A stretch of 64,000 nt of DNA from an uncultured bacterium (GTDB lineage: Bacteria; Oederibacteriota; PGYV01; Palsa-1178): contig CALAOR010000023.1 in the NCBI GenBank assembly GCA_937889595.1, positions 1-64,000 on the forward strand, read 5' to 3'. The translations under genes were made by a program, and so were the position numbers. Below are positions 45,596 through 53,104 of the stretch, in pieces; within the stretch, counting starts at the first letter, position 1; each line of letters opens with the position of its first letter. The notes under the pieces were generated by a model. That model worked only from the letters and a program-made list of their open reading frames with translations. It made no database searches and was not told the DNA's origin.

Positions 45596-46450
45596 CTACT
45601 TTTTTGCCTCAAGCAGTTCATTTATCTTCGCCATGTCCCTGGTTCTTTTGTATAAAGGCTCTTTGCCCGCCCTGTGCGCCGCCAGATTATCCTCAAATAC
45701 GGTTTTATTTTCATTTATGTAAAATATGCCGAGCGGCATGCGGTCTTCCTCAAGCGCGCGTTTAAAAGCGGTATTTTTATCCTTGGGGTCGTAATTATCT
45801 TCGAGAAAATACGTATGTTCCTTGAACCATTTATGGGTGTTTACCTTGTTGAAGGAAACACATGCCTGGAAAATATCTACAAGCGCAAAGCCTTTATGGT
45901 TTATCGCCTTTTTTATGATTTCCTTTGTCTTTTCAGGCTCTCCGACAGTGCCGCGCGCAACAAAAGACGCATCCAATGATATGGCCAGAGCAAGCGGGTT
46001 GATGGGTGTTTCTGATACGCCGTTCACCTGAATCGGGGTTTTAAACCCGATACGCGAAGTGGGGGACGCCTGCCCTTTTGTCAGGCCGTAAACCATGTTA
46101 TTGTGGACTATTACAGTTATATTGGGATTCCTGCGGATGGCGTGGATGAAATGATTTCCGCCCTCGCCGTACATGTCGCCGTCACCGCTTTCTATGATCA
46201 CGTTCAGGTTCGGATTTGCAGCTTTGATCCCAGCTGCCGGCGGCAAAGACCTGCCATGCAGGCCGTTAAAATAACTTACATTATAATATTGAGGGGCCTT
46301 GGCTGCCTGGCCTATGCCTGATAAATATACCACTTCCTCGCGCTTAAGATTAAGTTCCGCCAAAGCATTCAGCACTATATTGCGTATGCCGAAATTACCG
46401 CAGCCCGGGCACCAGGCTGTTTCGCCTTTACGGTCAAAAATATTGTCCAT
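45596..46450 (-). CDS. 2-oxoacid:ferredoxin oxidoreductase beta subunit (second copy)
   Basis: 284 residues. [38 protein letters not shown] (TPP/Mg motif) and [16 protein letters not shown]. It pairs with the fused gamma-alpha subunit 38 bases upstream, giving a two-gene enzyme distinct from korDABC. The substrate (2-oxoglutarate, pyruvate or another 2-oxoacid) is not evident. A proline-rich substrate loop ([17 protein letters not shown]) differs from korB. Confidence 0.9.
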   Translation of the reverse strand: MDNIFDRKGETAWCPGCGNFGIRNIVLNALAELNLKREEVVYLSGIGQAAKAPQYYNVSYFNGLHGRSLPPAAGIKAANPNLNVIIESGDGDMYGEGGNHFIHAIRRNPNITVIVHNNMVYGLTKGQASPTSRIGFKTPIQVNGVSETPINPLALAISLDASFVARGTVGEPEKTKEIIKKAINHKGFALVDIFQACVSFNKVNTHKWFKEHTYFLEDNYDPKDKNTAFKRALEEDRMPLGIFYINENKTVFEDNLAAHRAGKEPLYKRTRDMAKINELLEAKK

Positions 46451-46488
46451 AAATCCTCCATCATATAGTGTGCAATTTAAGTTGTTTA

Positions 46489-48219
46489 CTAACTTATCGC
46501 CTTGGTTATCTCTTCCACAGAAAATGGCATTCCATTATACTTCAGCACCCTATTTTTTATATCTATCCCTGTTTCCAGTTTTATCAGATCCCCGAACTGG
46601 CCTGTCTGGTTATTTTCTATGAGGATCAATTTCTTTGCTTTTTTCAGGTAAGCTGCTGTTTCTTTCGGCAAAGGATAAACCTGCGGGAAGTGCAGGAACG
46701 CAATGTCTTTTTTACCTGATATTTTCATCGCTTCAATGACAGTGTTATAATTGGAGCCCCAGCTCACAATAAGTGTTTTGTATTTCCCGGGACCGGTCAA
46801 TACCGGCTTTATAACATCTTTTTTAACCAGATTAAATTTTTTCATCCTCTTGTCCGCCATTGCCAGCCTTACCCCGTCCAAATCTTCCGTTATCCTGCCT
46901 TCTTCGTCATGTTCATCGGAATCAACACAGACTGTCCCGGTCCCGAACCCAGGCACGCCTCTTGGCGATATGCCGTCTTTGGTCAGGGCATATCTTTTAT
47001 AGGTTTCATTTGTTTCAATGATATATTTTTCCGCCGCCAGCCCGTCTGTTTTGATCTGCGGCAAATTGTAATATGAATCCGTAAAATACTGGTCCGTCAT
47101 GATAAATACAGGCACCTGATACTTATCCGCCAGGTTAAAAGCCTTCTGCGTAAGAAAAAACGCTTCTTTGACGTCGCCCGGGGACAATATTATCCTCGGG
47201 AAAAAACCGTGTCCCGCGTATAAAGCCAGGTTTAGATCACCCTGTTCTGTCCTTGTTGGCAGTCCCGTCGCCGGCCCCGGCCTTTGCGCCAGGTGCACCA
47301 CTATGGGCGACTCAATCGCGCCCGCAAGCGATAAGCCTTCTGTCATGAGCGCGAACCCGCCGCCCGAAGTTGAAACCAATGCCCTGCCTCCCGCGTACCA
47401 GGCTCCGAGCGCCATGTTCATGACGCCTATCTCGTCCTCCACCTGTTCCACAACAAGTCCCATTTTATCCGAATACCCGGCCAGCGCGGTAAATACACCC
47501 GTACCCGGCGTCATGGGATAGGCAAACACACTGTCGCAGCCGCCTGCCAAAGCACCGAGCGCCACCGCTTCGGAACCGTTTAAAAGTATCTCGTCTTTTA
47601 TTGAAGGGTCCTTTGTGATGCCGAATTTTATTATCTTATTTTTATAAAGTTCCCTTCCTATTGCGTACCCGCTTTTCGCGGCGTCAATATTTTTTGATGC
47701 TACTTCTTCCCCTTTTGAAATAAATTTCGCCCTGATATCCGCATACAGCTTTTCCTCTGATACGGCAAGTATCCCGCATATGGTCCCGATCGCCACTGAA
47801 TTTGAATAAATAGGATTGCCAAACTCGGATGCTATGCGCTGAAAAGGTATGTTCATTAATTTATTATCATGCACCTGCGTACTGTCGCCGATTATGACGG
47901 TCGCCGGGCCGATCCTTTTGGTAAGATGCACTATGGATTCGTCATTTAAGGGTATCAATAAGTCTATCCTGTCCGTATGCGACCTGACCCGGGCGGAAGA
48001 GATCCTTATTTCCGTCGAGTTGACCCCTCCCCTGACGCGGGACATATACTCTTTTGTGGCAAAAACATTAAAACCGTCATTTTTTATCGCCTTGACCAGT
48101 ATGGATTCTATGGACTGTATACCCTGGCCCGCTTCCCCGGCCAATACTATGATAAGTTCATTGGCCGGTACGGTTTCTTTTTTTACCCTGCTTTTTTGCT
48201 TTAAGCCTCTTTTTGCCAT
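46489..48219 (-). CDS. 2-oxoacid:ferredoxin oxidoreductase, fused gamma-alpha subunit
   Basis: 576 residues. The N-terminal gamma domain (about 20-200, [35 protein letters not shown]) is fused to alpha domains I and II ([58 protein letters not shown]). This is the two-subunit KorAB-like architecture typical of 2-oxoacid:acceptor oxidoreductases. It lies directly after rubrerythrin and may help supply or drain reduced ferredoxin. Confidence 0.92.
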   Translation of the reverse strand: MAKRGLKQKSRVKKETVPANELIIVLAGEAGQGIQSIESILVKAIKNDGFNVFATKEYMSRVRGGVNSTEIRISSARVRSHTDRIDLLIPLNDESIVHLTKRIGPATVIIGDSTQVHDNKLMNIPFQRIASEFGNPIYSNSVAIGTICGILAVSEEKLYADIRAKFISKGEEVASKNIDAAKSGYAIGRELYKNKIIKFGITKDPSIKDEILLNGSEAVALGALAGGCDSVFAYPMTPGTGVFTALAGYSDKMGLVVEQVEDEIGVMNMALGAWYAGGRALVSTSGGGFALMTEGLSLAGAIESPIVVHLAQRPGPATGLPTRTEQGDLNLALYAGHGFFPRIILSPGDVKEAFFLTQKAFNLADKYQVPVFIMTDQYFTDSYYNLPQIKTDGLAAEKYIIETNETYKRYALTKDGISPRGVPGFGTGTVCVDSDEHDEEGRITEDLDGVRLAMADKRMKKFNLVKKDVIKPVLTGPGKYKTLIVSWGSNYNTVIEAMKISGKKDIAFLHFPQVYPLPKETAAYLKKAKKLILIENNQTGQFGDLIKLETGIDIKNRVLKYNGMPFSVEEITKAIS

Positions 48220-48257
48220 AATCCACCTTTTACACGGGTTAAACTTTAATCCCGCGG

Positions 48258-48833
48258 TTAGTAATTTTCAGCCTTGATTTCAAAGTACGCCTTGGGGTGC
48301 AGGCAGGTAGGGCATTTTTCAAGGGCATCCGTGCCTTCATGCACATATCCGCAGTTCCTGCATACCCACCTTACTTTTGTTTCCTTGGAGAATACCCGGT
48401 TGTTTTCAATATTACCGGCGAGCTTTAGATATCTTTTTTCGTGTTCAACTTCCACTTTGGTTATATTCCTGAATGCCGAGGCCACGTCCATAAATCCCTC
48501 TTTTTCAGCAATGCTGCCCGCTTCAGGATACAGTTTGGTGTTTTCTTCATGTTCCCCGGCAGCCGCAGCCTTCAGGTTTTCCAGCGTGCTCCCTATGGTC
48601 CCGGCCGGGAAAGAAGCTGTGAACTCCACTGTGCCGCCTTCCAAAAACTTAAAGAACCTTTTTGCGTGTTCCATTTCATTCTCGGCGGTTTCCAAAAATA
48701 ATGCCGAGACCTGCTCATATCCCTCTTTTTTTGCGGCCGAAGCAAAGTATGTGTAGCGGTTCCTTGCCTGCGACTCGCCCGCAAATGACGCGAGCAGGTT
48801 TTTCTCAGTACGGGTGCCTTTTAATGATGCCAT
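48258..48833 (-). CDS. rbr: Rubrerythrin
   Basis: 191 residues. N-terminal ferritin-like diiron domain (SLKGTRTEKNLLASFAGESQ, ETAENEMEHAKRFFKFL, FRNITKVEVEHEKRY) and C-terminal rubredoxin domain (CRNCGYVHEGT ... CPTCLHPKAYFEI). It reduces hydrogen peroxide in anaerobes. It lies 34 bases after desulfoferrodoxin; the NAD(FAD) oxidoreductase at 54307 could be its reductase partner. Confidence 0.95.
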   Translation of the reverse strand: MASLKGTRTEKNLLASFAGESQARNRYTYFASAAKKEGYEQVSALFLETAENEMEHAKRFFKFLEGGTVEFTASFPAGTIGSTLENLKAAAAGEHEENTKLYPEAGSIAEKEGFMDVASAFRNITKVEVEHEKRYLKLAGNIENNRVFSKETKVRWVCRNCGYVHEGTDALEKCPTCLHPKAYFEIKAENY

Positions 48834-48867
48834 TTTTATTCCTCCTGAAGTTTTTTTAATTTGTGAT

Positions 48868-49248
48868 TTATTTGGACCACAACCCGTGTTTATTGCACAA
48901 CGACCTGACCTGCAATACTTCCCCGGGCTTGATGCTGAAATATGCTTCGGGTTTTTCTCCGGGATTTAAGTCCTGCCTCCCCGTTTTGCCGTCTTTTCTT
49001 ACGACTTCTATGAACTGTATCCAGTGGTCCGGGTCCATGGGATGGGCGATTGACCCGACTTTTACCAGGATCCCGCCTCCCTGCGGCACGATCACAGGCA
49101 GGTGTTTTTCCCCCGCGCCTTCCCCGCTTTTTTCATCAAGCAGCTTCATTGGTTCCCCGCAGCACACCAGTTCGCCGTCTCCTCCGACAAAAACCTCCAC
49201 AACATTACCGCACTTGTCGCATTTGTAAATCTCAAGTTTTTTTGCCAC
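48868..49248 (-). CDS. dfx: Desulfoferrodoxin (superoxide reductase, two-iron type)
   Basis: The start is set at the GTG at 49248 (VAKKLEIYKCD), which matches the family N-terminus and follows a G-rich site; the ATG 15 bases upstream lacks a ribosome site and nearly coincides with the predicted transcript start. 126 residues. The desulforedoxin domain binds Fe(Cys)4 (CDKCGNVVEV, LVCCGEPMKL); the SORL domain has His ligands in EKHLPVI and GSIAHPMDPDHWIQF and Cys/His in SLCNKHGLW. It reduces superoxide to peroxide, which rubrerythrin next door then removes. Confidence 0.93.
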   Translation of the reverse strand: MAKKLEIYKCDKCGNVVEVFVGGDGELVCCGEPMKLLDEKSGEGAGEKHLPVIVPQGGGILVKVGSIAHPMDPDHWIQFIEVVRKDGKTGRQDLNPGEKPEAYFSIKPGEVLQVRSLCNKHGLWSK

Positions 49249-49279
49249 GCAAAAAACCCCCATTTTAAAATATTATATT

Positions 49280-49454
49280 GATACTGTCGGAAAACCCTAT
49301 AAAACCATGAAATTCTTACTCGCTGCCGGGGCAAACAATTTTTTCATATGGCCTGTGCGCTACTAAAACCCTATATAATACAGGCGCACAATCCATATGA
49401 AAAAATTGTTTGCCCCGGCAGCGACCTATCATAAAGGTCTTTTCCGACAGTCTC
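49280..49454. mobile_element. Large CTGTCGG MITE-like element with nested hairpin
   Basis: Ends GATACTGTCGGAAAA and TTTTCCGACAGT are inverted. Inside, a perfect 31-bp inverted repeat (49321-49351 / 49393-49423) continues with TGTGCGC / GCGCACA (49354-49360 / 49384-49390) around a 23-base loop. Outside the nested part the flanks match the 67-bp copy at 20486. No coding capacity. It separates fprA from dfx, and its left end supplies the bases upstream of the dfx -10 box. Confidence 0.85.
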
Positions 49455-49457
49455 ATA

Positions 49458-50639
49458 TTATTTCAAAACTCCTATTTCCCTGTGTTTTGCCGCTATATCG
49501 TTGGCCAGCCTGTCAAGTTCCTTAAACTCGGCTTCCTTAGGCGACCCTTTTGATATTACCGGCGCAAGAACCTCTGCTTTAAAGTTAGACAGGCCCGCCT
49601 TTATGACTTCGCTTGCGCGCTCGCCCCAGCTGAAAGAAGTGATGAAGGTGACAAATTTTGTCTTTGGCCTTAACGCATTCGCTATATACACCAGGTTCGC
49701 GGCAACGGGATGCAGCCCTGCAAGCACGGTGGCCCCCCCTATGATGACTGTCGCCGAATCTATGAGAGCCATGGCTATTTCGCCCAGGTCGGAAACAGGT
49801 ATATCAAAATAATTTACTGTTATTCCTTTTTCTTCAAGCGCGTCCCTTAGATACTCGGCCATTTTCTTCGTGCTGTCGTGCATGGAAACATACGCGAGGG
49901 TAACCTCGTTTTTTACGTCATCAGTTGACCATTCTTTATACGCGTTGATGATGCCCTGCGGGTTTAAATGAATATAACCGTGCGAAGGGGCTATGATCTT
50001 TATGCCGAACTTTTCGATTTTTTGGATATTAGTACGCACGTTATTCCTGAAAGGGGACATGATCTCGGCAAAATACCTCTTTGCGGGCATGTAAAAATGT
50101 TCGCCTGCCAGGATGTCGGCGGGAGAGAAATGTGAACCAAAAAAATCGCAGGAAAAAAGTATGCCGTCTTCCTTAAGGTACGTAACCATGGTTTCAGGCC
50201 AGTGTACCCATGGGGTCATGGAAAATTCAAGCGTTTTACCCCCGAGGTCAAGCGTGTCGTTGTCCTTGATTATCATAAGCTTATCGGAGGATACAAGGGA
50301 AAAATCATTAAGCATATTGGCGCACTTTTCATTTGTGACAACCTTTGCACCCGGATACGCGTGCAGTATATATGGTATGGAACCCGTATGGTCCTGCTCG
50401 GCATGGTTGGATATCACATAGTCGATTTTTTCCACTTTAAGCCTTTTTAAATTGTTAAACAGCTGTTCCCTGACCAGGGGGTCCACAGTATCTATGAGCG
50501 CTGTTTTAGAGCTTCCAATGACAAGATATGAATTGTACGTTGTCCCGTCCGGAAGCGGCACTAACTCGTCAAAAACCCTCCGCTCGGGATGTTTTGCGCC
50601 CACGGAATAAACATTCTCAGCAAGTTTCTTGGTCGACAT
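49458..50639 (-). CDS. fprA: Flavodiiron protein (rubredoxin:oxygen/NO oxidoreductase)
   Basis: 393 residues. Metallo-beta-lactamase-like diiron domain (SNHAEQDHTGSIP, TPWVHWPETM, FSCDFFGSH, APSHGYIHLNP) then a flavodoxin domain (LAYVSMHDSTKKMAEYLRD, IIGGATVLAGLHPVAANLVY). It reduces O2 to water, or NO to N2O, using rubredoxin or F420-type donors. It sits between bcp and desulfoferrodoxin in the oxygen-defence cluster. Confidence 0.95.
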   Translation of the reverse strand: MSTKKLAENVYSVGAKHPERRVFDELVPLPDGTTYNSYLVIGSSKTALIDTVDPLVREQLFNNLKRLKVEKIDYVISNHAEQDHTGSIPYILHAYPGAKVVTNEKCANMLNDFSLVSSDKLMIIKDNDTLDLGGKTLEFSMTPWVHWPETMVTYLKEDGILFSCDFFGSHFSPADILAGEHFYMPAKRYFAEIMSPFRNNVRTNIQKIEKFGIKIIAPSHGYIHLNPQGIINAYKEWSTDDVKNEVTLAYVSMHDSTKKMAEYLRDALEEKGITVNYFDIPVSDLGEIAMALIDSATVIIGGATVLAGLHPVAANLVYIANALRPKTKFVTFITSFSWGERASEVIKAGLSNFKAEVLAPVISKGSPKEAEFKELDRLANDIAAKHREIGVLK

Positions 50640-50650
50640 GGCTTCCTCCG

Positions 50651-51127
50651 TTATTTATTGATCTCGTTTATTTTAGCCATTACTTCTTTTGCGTGCCCTT
50701 CGGGCCTTACTTTTTCCCACACATACTCTATCTTCCCGCCGCGCCCTATCAGGAACGTAGTGCGCGCTATGCCCATTAACTCACGGCCCATGAACTGTTT
50801 TTTCTGCCAGACACCGTAAGCCTTGATGACTTTTTTATCAGGGTCGCTTAACAGCGTGATTTTCAGGTTTTGTTTTTTGATGAAGCTCTTGTGGCTGCCG
50901 CAGTCATCGGCCGACACGCCCAGAATAACCGCGTCAAGCCCCTCAAAATCCGGGTTTTCCTTTGTAAATTCCTTTGCCTCTATGGTGCATCCAGGGGTAT
51001 CATCCTTGGGATAAAAATACAGCACAACAATTTTACCCTTAAGATCCTTCAGACAGACATTTTTTTCATCCTCATTGTTCAGGCAAAAATCCGGAGCTTT
51101 ATTTCCTTTTATTGCTTTTTTTTGCAT
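50651..51127 (-). CDS. bcp: Thiol peroxidase, Bcp/PrxQ type
   Basis: 158 residues. Peroxidatic Cys47 in DDTPGCTIEAKEFTKENP; extra cysteines Cys15 and Cys25; GVSADDCGSHKSFIKK lies where PrxQ resolving residues occur. It reduces peroxides with thioredoxin. It is followed 11 bases later by fprA in the same direction. Confidence 0.93.
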   Translation of the reverse strand: MQKKAIKGNKAPDFCLNNEDEKNVCLKDLKGKIVVLYFYPKDDTPGCTIEAKEFTKENPDFEGLDAVILGVSADDCGSHKSFIKKQNLKITLLSDPDKKVIKAYGVWQKKQFMGRELMGIARTTFLIGRGGKIEYVWEKVRPEGHAKEVMAKINEINK

Positions 51128-51226
51128 CTTTTTATCCCCAATTGCCGCACGCGGCGCAAATCACTTTTAAATACACGGACTATTCCGTCAAAACGCCGCC
51201 TCCAAAGCAGCTCCCCGGACAAAGAC

Positions 51227-51254
51227 TTCAGGCCGGGTATTGGCCCGGCCTGAA
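51227..51254 (-). terminator. Hairpin after the ferritin gene
   Basis: An 11-bp perfect stem TTCAGGCCGGG / CCCGGCCTGAA with a 6-base loop begins 15 bases after the ferritin stop. Only a weak U-run follows. It probably ends or protects the ferritin transcript. Confidence 0.6.
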
Positions 51255-51269
51255 ACCTGTTGTATTATT

Positions 51270-51764
51270 TTAATCAGCTTTCCTTTTCCCGAGCTTATGG
51301 TCGAGCTGGTACAAGCTTCCTTTTGATTCCCCGATAAGCGTTAAAATTCCCAGAATTTCCGAGGTATTTGCCTCTTCTTCCACCTGCTCGTCTATGAACC
51401 ACTTTAGCATAGATTCCGCGGCATAGTCTTTTTCGTCCCTGGCAATTTCCACCAGTTTATATATCAGTCCTGTTACCTTTTGTTCGTGTTCGTAAGCGTC
51501 CGTAAAAGCGGCCAGGGCGTTCTTCCACTCGGTTTTCGGCGCTTCTATGGCTTCAAGTTTGACCCTGCCCCCTCTTTCTATTATGTGGTTATAAAACCTC
51601 ATTGCGTGGCCGTACTCTTCATGGGCCTGTACTTCAAGCCATCCTGCAAAACCCTTGAAGTTCTGTGATTTAAAATCAGCCGCCATTGACAAATACAAAA
51701 ACGATGAATAAAACTCCGCGTTGATCTGTTTGTTGATCGCGGCTTCCATTTTTTTTCCGATCAT
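51270..51764 (-). CDS. ftn: Ferritin
   Basis: 164 residues, non-heme FtnA type. Ferroxidase ligands are visible in INAEFYSSFLYLSMAADF, HEEYGHAMRFYNHI and IDEQVEEEANTSEILG. It oxidises and stores iron, lowering Fenton chemistry. The promoter region carries paired direct repeats. It lies upstream of bcp but is separated by a hairpin. Confidence 0.94.
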   Translation of the reverse strand: MIGKKMEAAINKQINAEFYSSFLYLSMAADFKSQNFKGFAGWLEVQAHEEYGHAMRFYNHIIERGGRVKLEAIEAPKTEWKNALAAFTDAYEHEQKVTGLIYKLVEIARDEKDYAAESMLKWFIDEQVEEEANTSEILGILTLIGESKGSLYQLDHKLGKRKAD

Positions 51765-51827
51765 GCCGTTCCCTCCTGAATTCGATTTGTTATTTCAAAA
51801 AAATCCCGGCATTTTCTTTTATTTTAA

Positions 51828-51875
51828 CAATTTTATAATGAATGCAATTTTATAATGACGCTGCAAATTTGTCAA
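51828..51875 (-). promoter_or_regulatory. Ferritin promoter with paired direct repeats
   Basis: Minus strand TTGACA (51870-51875), 17 bases, TAAAAT (51847-51852). The 14-bp sequence CAATTTTATAATGA occurs twice on the plus strand (51828-51841 and 51845-51858), 17 bp apart, over the -10 and start point. The TTATAAT content recalls PerR/Fur-type sites, but no match is claimed. The remaining 51880-52050 holds only AT-rich sequence with no supportable gene. Confidence 0.55.
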
Positions 51876-52051
51876 TATTCAATAATTGCAAACATTACAA
51901 TGCCGGAATATTTCCATATATGCTGATAATACATAGTGATTTGGATTTTTGTTATATCTTTTTTCCACTTTATATTGACTTTTTTTCAGGAGAAAAACAG
52001 GTTGTGGATTTCAGGGAAATTGGATACTGCGGCTTTAAATATCTATTAGTC

Positions 52052-52122
52052 ATTACCCGACTTTGGAAAATTTACCTGAACAGATAAAGTCCAACAATCC
52101 CAATCCTCGTTATATCATTTTG
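52052..52122. repeat. 71-bp direct repeat A, flanking the toxin-antitoxin module
   Basis: It aligns without gaps with 52915-52985 at 59 of 71 positions (83 percent), and most differences are transitions. Both copies start ATTAC-CGACTTTGG and end ATTTTG, and both are followed by a GC-rich hairpin. Confidence 0.8.
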
Positions 52123-52128
52123 AAATGA

Positions 52129-52156
52129 AATACCCCGCAGCAAGCTGCGGGGTATT
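52129..52156 (-). terminator. Terminator-like hairpin after the antitoxin gene
   Basis: A perfect 13-bp stem AATACCCCGCAGC / GCTGCGGGGTATT with a 2-base loop, 15 bases after the antitoxin stop. Us follow only as TATTTCATTT. It belongs to the repeat A unit. Confidence 0.7.
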
Positions 52157-52170
52157 GTACCTGCGTATTA

Positions 52171-52479
52171 TTAAACCGCGATAAAAATATCAGTTTTTGC
52201 TTTGAGCCCCATGGCAATTTTGCCGATTGTGTCAACTGTGATATTCTGTTCTCCGTTTTCAATTCTTGATACTTCCCCTTGGCTCATGTGAAGCAATTTT
52301 GCCAATCCCTTTTGAGAAATATGCCTTTTCTTTCTTGCTATCTGAACCTGCGCTCCAATCTTGTTTCTTAACTCCTCAACTTTATACTCTGCGTTAAACT
52401 CCTTATTTTTCATCTGAGTTTCAAGCCAATTATCAAAATATACCGCCTTTTTACCATGGGTCATTGTTTTAGTTTTCAT
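52171..52479 (-). CDS. higA: HigA-like antitoxin, XRE-type HTH
   Basis: 102 residues. C-terminal helix-turn-helix (about 45-95): QVQIARKKRHISQKGLAKLL, HMSQGEVSRIENGEQNIT. The N-terminal part (DNWLETQMKNKEFNAEYKVE) is the usual toxin-contact region of this antitoxin class. Its ATG overlaps the toxin TGA (ATGA). It probably binds the palindrome in the module's promoter. Confidence 0.88.
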   Translation of the reverse strand: MKTKTMTHGKKAVYFDNWLETQMKNKEFNAEYKVEELRNKIGAQVQIARKKRHISQKGLAKLLHMSQGEVSRIENGEQNITVDTIGKIAMGLKAKTDIFIAV

Positions 52480-52838
52480 AATATTATCTCTCCTTTTTGA
52501 ATTCTGTTGTTAAAATCATTCCTGCGCGCTTTTGCTGTTTCTATATCATTTCTATCTAGATCATTACGTTTCTTTTTGAAAGCACTCAGTAAAACTATCT
52601 TATTTTTGATACAAAAATAGTACAAAATTCTGAAATTATTTGGACTAAATTCTACTCTCATTTCATAAATGCCGTCTTCTATCTTTGCTGCTTTTGGCCT
52701 GTGCAATTGAAAACCTAATGTTTCCAATTCACTAATAGACCTGGCAATTTTTGCCCTTGTTTTTATGTCCTGTTCCATTAAAAAATCTTCAACATAACTT
52801 TGACCGCTTTTTGTCGTGTAAAAAATTGCTTTAAACAT
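52476..52838 (-). CDS. higB: HigB/Gp49-like (RelE superfamily) toxin
   Basis: 120 residues. MFKAIFYTTKSGQSYVEDFL, LHRPKAAKIEDGIYEMRVEF and FRILYYFCIKNKIVLLSAFK are typical of the phage Gp49-like HigB family, ribosome-dependent mRNA interferases. The toxin gene comes first and the antitoxin second, as in HigBA. The long tail (RRNDFNNRIQKGEIIL) is normal for the family. Confidence 0.88.
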   Translation of the reverse strand: MFKAIFYTTKSGQSYVEDFLMEQDIKTRAKIARSISELETLGFQLHRPKAAKIEDGIYEMRVEFSPNNFRILYYFCIKNKIVLLSAFKKKRNDLDRNDIETAKARRNDFNNRIQKGEIIL

Positions 52839-52861
52839 CTATCCTCCACCCTTCTATTTAG

Positions 52862-52890
52862 ATTATATACCATATATGGTATACTGTCAA
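52862..52890 (-). promoter_or_regulatory. higBA promoter with 18-bp perfect palindrome
   Basis: Minus strand TTGACA (52885-52890), exactly 17 bases, TATAAT (52862-52867). The spacer is almost filled by the perfect palindrome TATACCATATATGGTATA (52866-52883). This is the expected place for autorepression by the HigA antitoxin. Confidence 0.85.
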
Positions 52891-52914
52891 GTTCTTGTTG
52901 GCTGATATCATTTA

Positions 52915-52985
52915 ATTACTCGACTTTGGCAAATTTGCCTGAACGGATAAAATGCAGTAATCCTAACCCTCATTATATTATTTTG
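52915..52985. repeat. 71-bp direct repeat B, flanking the toxin-antitoxin module
   Basis: Partner of 52052-52122 in the same orientation. It contains a perfect 12-bp palindrome GGCAAATTTGCC that is decayed in copy A. The two copies bracket a 792-bp segment holding only higBA and its promoter. Confidence 0.8.
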
Positions 52986-52990
52986 TACTC

Positions 52991-53040
52991 AAAAAAAATG
53001 CCCTGCGGGCTTTGCCTTCGGCAGCCACGCAGGGCAAAAA
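52991..53040 (-). terminator. Strong terminator of the SUMF1 lipoprotein gene
   Basis: Stem GCCCTGCG / CGCAGGGC (53000-53007 / 53028-53035) with an inner GGCT-TGCC hairpin and an A8 tract on the plus strand, i.e. U8 after the stem on the minus strand. It ends the transcript of the gene at 53105. Confidence 0.85.
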
Positions 53041-53104
53041 TATACACACAAACGAACACACAAAAAAAACATTTCAAAATGTAAAAAGGTAAAAATCCAA
53101 AATG

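Noticed and set aside
51842-52087. 81-codon plus-strand frame upstream of ferritin
   Set aside because: It overlaps the ferritin promoter and its direct repeats, has no ribosome site and no recognisable protein features, and its 3' end lies in repeat A.
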